DNA of 10,337 bases, from NCBI GenBank assembly GCA_937901265.1, contig CALCHA010000275.1:1-10337 (forward strand), read 5' to 3'. A program made the position numbers and the translations under genes. Of this stretch, positions 7,008 to 10,337 are shown piece after piece. Position 1 is the stretch's first letter. Each line of letters begins with the position of its first letter. The stretch comes from an uncultured Phycisphaerales bacterium (lineage in GTDB: Bacteria > Planctomycetota > Phycisphaerae > WQYP01). The notes beneath the pieces are model-generated. The model saw only the letters and a list, made by a program, of their open reading frames with translations. It was not told where the DNA came from and did no database searches.

Positions 7008-8006
7008 CTATTGCGGCATCCTCATCAGGCTTTGCCGCTTCTGGGCGAGTACATCGAACGCGTGCTGGACGTTCTGGACCTCGCCCTTTCTCGCGGCGTC
7101 CGGGTGCCGGGTCAGCACCGCCAGAATCTGCGCAGCCGCTCTTTCGCTGATCTGGCTGTCGATCTCGTAGGTGGGTTGTCCTTGCAAATCAGCCTTCACC
7201 CGCAGGTCGTACGCTTTGCGGTAGTCGTCCAGCGCCTGCAGGTCGTAATAGCCTTGCAGGATAGCGTCGATCTGCGTCGTCACTTCCGGGTCTTTTGAAG
7301 AGACCTCGCGCAGCACCCGCACACACCCGGGCATGGCGGCGAGCAGCGACCTGGCTGCGGCCTCGCGCACGGCAAAATGCTCATCCCCCAACTCGGCGAT
7401 CCCCTTCGCCCACGCCGCTTTTTCGGCGTCGGTGGGAGCGCGCGTGCCAAAATATTCCGCGGGAAGCCCCCGGACATACAGACCTTGCTGCGCCAGCATC
7501 CACCCCAGGCCCAGTTCGCTCAAGGCGTCCCCTCCGTTCAAGGCGTTTCCCTTGTGGAGTTCGATGGCCTTGCGATAAGCGGAGATGGCGGCGGACAAAT
7601 GCTTTGCATCCTCCGCCGTCACCGGGCGATCCTTATGATCACCAGCGCCAACGTTATCGCTGCTCCAGAGCGGGGCCCGCGGCGCGGTGCGTGACACCAG
7701 GACGCTCGAGTTCTCGGCGAATCGCGGGAGGACGTCGCGGCGGCTGGCTCCGACCAGTGGGCCGGCTCCGACCAGCGGAATTGTTTCGCCATACGCCCAC
7801 GCCAGCGCGTGCAGCCGGGCCAGCGTCTGCAAGCCGGCGGCATCCTGCGGATGGGCGGTGATCCACGCCTCGGCCTGGGCGATGGCCGCCGCCGCGGATG
7901 CGTCCTGGGGGACCTCCACCTCGCGTGCGCGGCTGATCGATGCAAGGACCGCGATGGCGGCCATGCAGAATGCCGACGACACGCGGCGGCGCGAAAGCGA
8001 CATCAT
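7008..8006 (-). CDS. Exported alpha-helical repeat protein (TPR/HEAT-like), function unknown
   Basis: Not recognised as a named family. It is 332 aa. MMSLSRRR followed by a hydrophobic stretch and ISRA gives a likely signal peptide cut after Ala27, so the protein should act outside the cytoplasm. The rest is mostly helical and Ala-rich. A first pair of helices lies at about 36-75. A TPR-like unit sits at about 137-172 (AISAYRKAIEL, then ALSELGLGWMLAQQG). A HEAT-like pair sits at about 203-250, with the phrase GDEHFAVREAAARSLLAAM typical of such repeats. Repeats of this kind usually bind proteins. No catalytic motif was found. The Cys at 14 precedes the hydrophobic core and is not a lipobox. 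The start is well supported: AAAGGAG lies 5 nt before the first of two adjacent ATGs. It lies downstream of the isochorismatase-like gene on the same strand with a 181-bp gap, so probably in a separate transcript. Confidence 0.8.
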   Translation of the reverse strand: MMSLSRRRVSSAFCMAAIAVLASISRAREVEVPQDASAAAAIAQAEAWITAHPQDAAGLQTLARLHALAWAYGETIPLVGAGPLVGASRRDVLPRFAENSSVLVSRTAPRAPLWSSDNVGAGDHKDRPVTAEDAKHLSAAISAYRKAIELHKGNALNGGDALSELGLGWMLAQQGLYVRGLPAEYFGTRAPTDAEKAAWAKGIAELGDEHFAVREAAARSLLAAMPGCVRVLREVSSKDPEVTTQIDAILQGYYDLQALDDYRKAYDLRVKADLQGQPTYEIDSQISERAAAQILAVLTRHPDAARKGEVQNVQHAFDVLAQKRQSLMRMPQ

Positions 8007-8187
8007 CCCTGCTCCTTTCCTGCGGGCCGTCGATGGCTCGCGGAGTGGCGAATACCCCGCCCCCCATTGGACACCGCACGCCGGAAAAAGTTCCCGGAAA
8101 TGTGCTCGTCAGAAGAGGCTCTCAGCCGAGGCCCCTTTCCCGAAAGCGTTAATGGAGACAGGATTCATCCCGGCCGCCCCACACGTT

Positions 8188-8925
8188 TCACATCCGAAAC
8201 GCCCCGCGAGCCGTCTTGGTCGGCGTCGCCTTGTGGGCTGGTGCAACGGGCGTGGTCCGCGCTTTGGTCCGATCCGCCCGCAGGCTCCGCCGCGTCGCCG
8301 GCGCGTACACTTCGGTGGCCTCCTTCGCCGTCAGCCAGGTGATGTTCTTCGATTCAATCTGCCGCAGCGCCATGTCGCCCTCGTAGGGGTCCCACATGCC
8401 CAGGCAATCGGAAACCACTGCGACCTTGTGCCGCCGCGCCAGAAGGCCCAGCACCGCCGTGCGCACCGTGTACTCCAGCGGCGCCCCGACGATCACGAAG
8501 ATTTCCGCGGTCATCTCCGACAGCAGCCGATCCAGCCGCGGACACTCAAACAAATTCAACGACGGGAGATCGAATACGAACTGCTGCGTATTCCGGAACC
8601 CCTCCACCGGCAGCGACGTCTCGCAGTCCAACTGCCACTCCGTCCGCCGCCGCAGCGTCGTGGAGGGCATCTTGGCGTAGCCCGGCTCTCCAGGTGTGCA
8701 GAGTGGCCCCTTGCTGCTGCGCTGCGCGTGGGCCGTCAGCGGTGGGGCCAAATGGTGCAGCCGCGTCGAGATGATCGGAATCAACTGTTTCTGCGCAAAG
8801 TGAAAGAGCGTCTTGAGCGGCTCCGCCAATTTTTCCGGCTGAAACACCGGGTACGCCCCCTCTGGCGAGAGCAAGTCGCGCTGGGTGTTTAAATCGAGAA
8901 TTACCGGACCGGGAATATTCAGCAT
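8188..8925 (-). CDS. Isochorismatase-fold protein with altered catalytic residues and a basic tail
   Basis: Belongs by fold to the isochorismatase/cysteine hydrolase superfamily (nicotinamidases, isochorismatases, N-carbamoyl amidohydrolases). It is 245 aa. The first strand, GPVILDLNTQRDLLS (6-20), holds the expected catalytic Asp11. The strand-turn VIVGAPLEYTVRTAVLGLLARR (144-165) aligns with the nucleophile elbow, but Thr153 occupies the place of the catalytic Cys. VVSDCLGMWDP (170-180) is the usual VVSDA segment. The region FVFDLPSLNLFECPRLDRLL (116-135) matches the segment that normally carries the catalytic Lys, and none is present. Residues 211-245 form a Lys/Arg/Ala/Thr/Pro-rich tail with ten basic residues. 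The ATG at 8925 is preferred: AGGA lies 8-9 nt upstream and the fold begins at once, while the ATG at 8994 lacks a ribosome site. Standard cysteine-hydrolase chemistry seems unlikely, so a non-catalytic, binding or altered role is inferred. Confidence 0.8.
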   Translation of the reverse strand: MLNIPGPVILDLNTQRDLLSPEGAYPVFQPEKLAEPLKTLFHFAQKQLIPIISTRLHHLAPPLTAHAQRSSKGPLCTPGEPGYAKMPSTTLRRRTEWQLDCETSLPVEGFRNTQQFVFDLPSLNLFECPRLDRLLSEMTAEIFVIVGAPLEYTVRTAVLGLLARRHKVAVVSDCLGMWDPYEGDMALRQIESKNITWLTAKEATEVYAPATRRSLRADRTKARTTPVAPAHKATPTKTARGAFRM

Positions 8926-8937
8926 GGCCCGCGTCCT

Positions 8938-9033
8938 TCCGTTAAGTGCCGTCCGAGGGGTGGAACGGCGTACAAACCGCTCCATGCGATACATCGTCAG
9001 ATAAGACGGATAACTATATGCAGGCTTAACGGA
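8938..9033. repeat. Spaced 9-bp inverted repeat upstream of the isochorismatase-fold gene
   Basis: TCCGTTAAG (8938-8946) and CTTAACGGA (9025-9033) are exact inverse copies 78 bp apart. Extending each outward keeps 11 of 12 bases. The inner copy touches the ribosome-site region of the isochorismatase-fold gene. The pair could be paired operator half-sites or the ends of a tiny element. No coding is seen between them. Confidence 0.45.
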
Positions 9034-9148
9034 GGGGGTGGGGATTTTTACAAATTGTCAAGTGCGACGACGAGCGGTCCCGTGGAGCCACCGCTGCTGA
9101 GCTGAGCCAGCATGTCAAGACAGGCAAGTCGGTCGGCTCAGCCCCGCG

Positions 9149-9176
9149 TCCCATGGAAAAATTAGAATTTATGGGA
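9149..9176. repeat. AT-rich interrupted palindrome upstream of the zinc-ribbon gene
   Basis: TCCCAT (9149-9154) pairs with ATGGGA (9171-9176), and inside them AAATT (9159-9163) pairs with AATTT (9166-9170). Only GGAA on the left is unpaired. A -10-like TAGAAT (9163-9168) lies at its centre, 67 bp before the zinc-ribbon ATG. Operator plus promoter is the likeliest reading, but no -35 is visible. Confidence 0.35.
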
Positions 9177-9235
9177 ACCACCCCCCCCTGCGCGACGTTT
9201 ACTGAAGGATTCCTCCACTCTCCGGAGAGCCCCCC

Positions 9236-9559
9236 ATGCCGACCTTCGAACCCTGCCCCTATTGCCAGGCCCAGCACGCCAACAAAGTCCGCTTCACCCC
9301 CTGGGGCGGCGTTTTGGGCCCCGCGGTGTTTTCGCTCGTCAAGTGCGAGCCCTGCGGCAAGCATTTCAATGGCAAGTCGGGCTCCCGCGTCGAAAAGGCC
9401 ATCCGCCTTTATACCACCGTCTCGCTCGCCCTCCTCGCCATTCTCGTCGCCTTCATGATCCACGCATTCTGCGCCGGCGACCGCCCCGCCCCCCTGGGTC
9501 CGCACCACCCGGTCATCACCGCGCAAGTCCTCCCCCCTGCCCCCGTTCCCCTCACTTGA
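9236..9559 (+). CDS. Small zinc-ribbon protein with one membrane helix
   Basis: It is 107 aa. CPYC (7-10) and CEPC (37-40) form a four-cysteine zinc ribbon. Between them lies KVRFTPWGGVLGPAVFSLVK. The ribbon ends with GKHFNGKSGS, after which one hydrophobic helix (about 59-79) spans the membrane, followed by a short Pro-rich tail. The pattern KVxFTxWGGxLGP...KCxxCGxxFNGKSG then a helix is one I recall from small uncharacterised membrane proteins in planctomycetes and other environmental bacteria. I know no function for it. The ribbon probably faces the cytoplasm, because basic residues (KSGSRVEKAIR) precede the helix. A GGAGAG lies about 6 nt before the ATG. Its last 8 bp overlap the end of the opposing membrane-protein gene. 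A long minus-strand frame across the same bases lacks family features and is a shadow. Confidence 0.82.
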   Translation: MPTFEPCPYCQAQHANKVRFTPWGGVLGPAVFSLVKCEPCGKHFNGKSGSRVEKAIRLYTTVSLALLAILVAFMIHAFCAGDRPAPLGPHHPVITAQVLPPAPVPLT

Positions 9560-10337
9560 CCAGCCGCAGCGACCGCACCGCCAGCGGCCCTGCCAGCAGC
9601 AGCGCGAATAGCTCCACCAGCGTGCTCGCCGAGAGCAGCTGAATATCCCCCATCAAGAACAGCAGCAGCACCAGGACGGTGCCCACCACCCCCACGGGCA
9701 GGGTGATCGCCGCCACCCGCGCCAGAGGCATCGCGCGATAGCGCTCGGGCAGGGAGGTTCCCAGCGCCCCCCAGCCGGTGGCCAGAAGCCACAGCAGCAG
9801 TGACCCCGGAAAGAGCATATAGCGCACCGCCGTCTCGATCGACAGATGCACCAGCGTCCCCGTCAGCACCGTGTAGAGCGTCAGCGCCGCCCAGGCCATC
9901 AGCCCCAGCGCCAGCCACGTGAGTGCCCCCGCCAGCCCCTTCCGCAGCCCCGGCAGCCCCAGCAAAAACAGCCCAATGCCCGCCGCCATGAGCGGTGCCC
10001 CCGCCCCGCTCGCCCGCGGAAAGACCACCATCATAATTGCCCCCGCGTTCAGCAACGCCATCGCCAGAAGCCACGCCCGCGGCTTGCCCCGCCCGCTGCC
10101 CATCGGCCCGGTCTGCTTCCACCACCGCAGCGTCCCCAGCAGCAGCACGTTGGGCATGATGCCCAGCGCCGGCAAGGCGAACAGGAGCGTCCGCGCGTGC
10201 GGGTTGCTCGCCAGATCCACCGCCGCCATCCGGAAACGCAACGCGATTTCCGCCGCCGACCACACCAGCACCCATTGCACCGTCACCAGCCGCCACAGGT
10301 CCACCAGGTCAAAGCCCACCGCCCCCGGCTTTTGCCC
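9552..10337 (-). CDS. Polytopic membrane protein of unknown function, open at the right edge
   Basis: Not recognised. The frame is open from the TGA at 9552-9554 to the window edge. A GTG at 10319 gives 255 aa, but no stop separates it from the edge, so the true start may lie outside. The protein is almost entirely hydrophobic, with about eight likely membrane helices. Counting from the GTG they lie near residues 12-29, 45-64, 83-101, 108-125, 130-158 (one or two), 167-186, 202-224 and 228-248. Short basic loops occur around 66-82 (RWWKQTGPMGSGRGKPR) and 190-201 (LPERYRAMPLAR). No transporter signature, catalytic motif or binding cysteines were seen. The C-terminus ends with a basic RSLRLVK. 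It meets the zinc-ribbon gene tail-to-tail with an 8-bp overlap and no intrinsic terminator between them. Confidence 0.72.
   Translation of the reverse strand, partial: GQKPGAVGFDLVDLWRLVTVQWVLVWSAAEIALRFRMAAVDLASNPHARTLLFALPALGIMPNVLLLGTLRWWKQTGPMGSGRGKPRAWLLAMALLNAGAIMMVVFPRASGAGAPLMAAGIGLFLLGLPGLRKGLAGALTWLALGLMAWAALTLYTVLTGTLVHLSIETAVRYMLFPGSLLLWLLATGWGALGTSLPERYRAMPLARVAAITLPVGVVGTVLVLLLFLMGDIQLLSASTLVELFALLLAGPLAVRSLRLVK

Larger units (their letters stand above)
8926..9235. other. Divergent intergenic region with several inverted repeats
   Basis: These 310 bp separate the isochorismatase-fold gene (minus) from the zinc-ribbon gene (plus). No gene is supported. The region is relatively AT-rich around 8995-9060 and 9153-9172. 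It holds the CTTAACGGA inverted pair (8938-9033), an 8-bp inverted repeat GCTGAGCC (9101-9108) and GGCTCAGC (9135-9142), and the AT-rich palindrome at 9149-9176. A minus-strand TATAGT (9018-9013) preceded by TGCA could be a -10 for the isochorismatase-fold gene, with no clear -35. Confidence 0.55.

Noticed and set aside
7687..8892. 401-aa plus-strand frame across the exported protein and isochorismatase-fold genes
   Set aside because: His/Arg/Pro-rich shadow covering two genes that each have a fold signature or signal peptide plus ribosome site on the other strand.
9005..9032. AT-rich dif-like stretch (GGATAA, CTATAT, CTTAAC)
   Set aside because: About half of the arm positions match and the arm spacing is off by one, so it is not better than chance for an AT-rich patch.
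9057..9348. 11-bp direct repeat GTCAAGTGCGA at 9057-9067 and 9338-9348
   Set aside because: One copy is inside the zinc-ribbon coding sequence, where it encodes a conserved-looking VKCE. It is probably coincidence, with no flanking similarity.
9026..9526. 166-aa minus-strand frame opposite the zinc-ribbon gene
   Set aside because: Gly/Asp-rich with no motif. The plus strand shows paired CxxC motifs, a membrane helix and a ribosome site.
1..10337. tRNA, rRNA, CRISPR, integrase, transposase, toxin-antitoxin or defence genes
   Set aside because: None recognised on either strand. The gaps are short, and the repeats seen do not have CRISPR spacing.

Overview
This is a GC-rich, gene-dense bacterial chromosomal window carrying nine protein-coding genes. 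Two of them run, or may run, off the edges. No RNA genes, CRISPR arrays, insertion sequences or phage genes were recognised. The mix suggests a planctomycete, perhaps of the Phycisphaerae type. The clues are a secreted glycosidase beside a secreted S10 carboxypeptidase, a DinG-like helicase, a ClpP with an extended N-terminus, a PmtA/OlsG-like lipid N-methyltransferase, and mostly monocistronic genes on alternating strands. The taxonomic placement is an inference from style, not a measured match.

Layout, left to right. A GH27 alpha-galactosidase (minus, cut by the left edge) diverges across 87 bp from a secreted serine carboxypeptidase of family S10 (plus). A 324-bp gap follows, holding an imperfect inverted repeat built from ACGAAGG-like units. 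Next comes a DinG/YoaA-type iron-sulfur helicase (plus), facing tail-to-tail a ClpP protease subunit (minus). The two share a strong bidirectional hairpin terminator. ClpP has a recognisable sigma70-like promoter and diverges from a small SAM-dependent lipid methyltransferase (plus). The right third holds an exported TPR/HEAT-like protein of unknown role (minus), a degenerate isochorismatase-fold protein with a basic tail (minus), a zinc-ribbon protein with one membrane helix (plus), and a polytopic membrane protein (minus, open at the right edge). The last two overlap tail-to-tail by 8 bp.

The genes do not form one pathway. The GH27/S10 pair looks like extracellular or periplasmic nutrient breakdown. 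DinG and ClpP are housekeeping repair and proteolysis functions. The methyltransferase probably tailors membrane lipids. I did not find a clear undescribed system. The most notable items are a GC-skew flip near 5.9 kb that ignores gene orientation (a possible replication-terminus signature), the isochorismatase-fold protein lacking its catalytic Cys and Lys, the inverted-repeat element at 2.74-2.90 kb, and a ClpP with a non-standard residue after its nucleophile.
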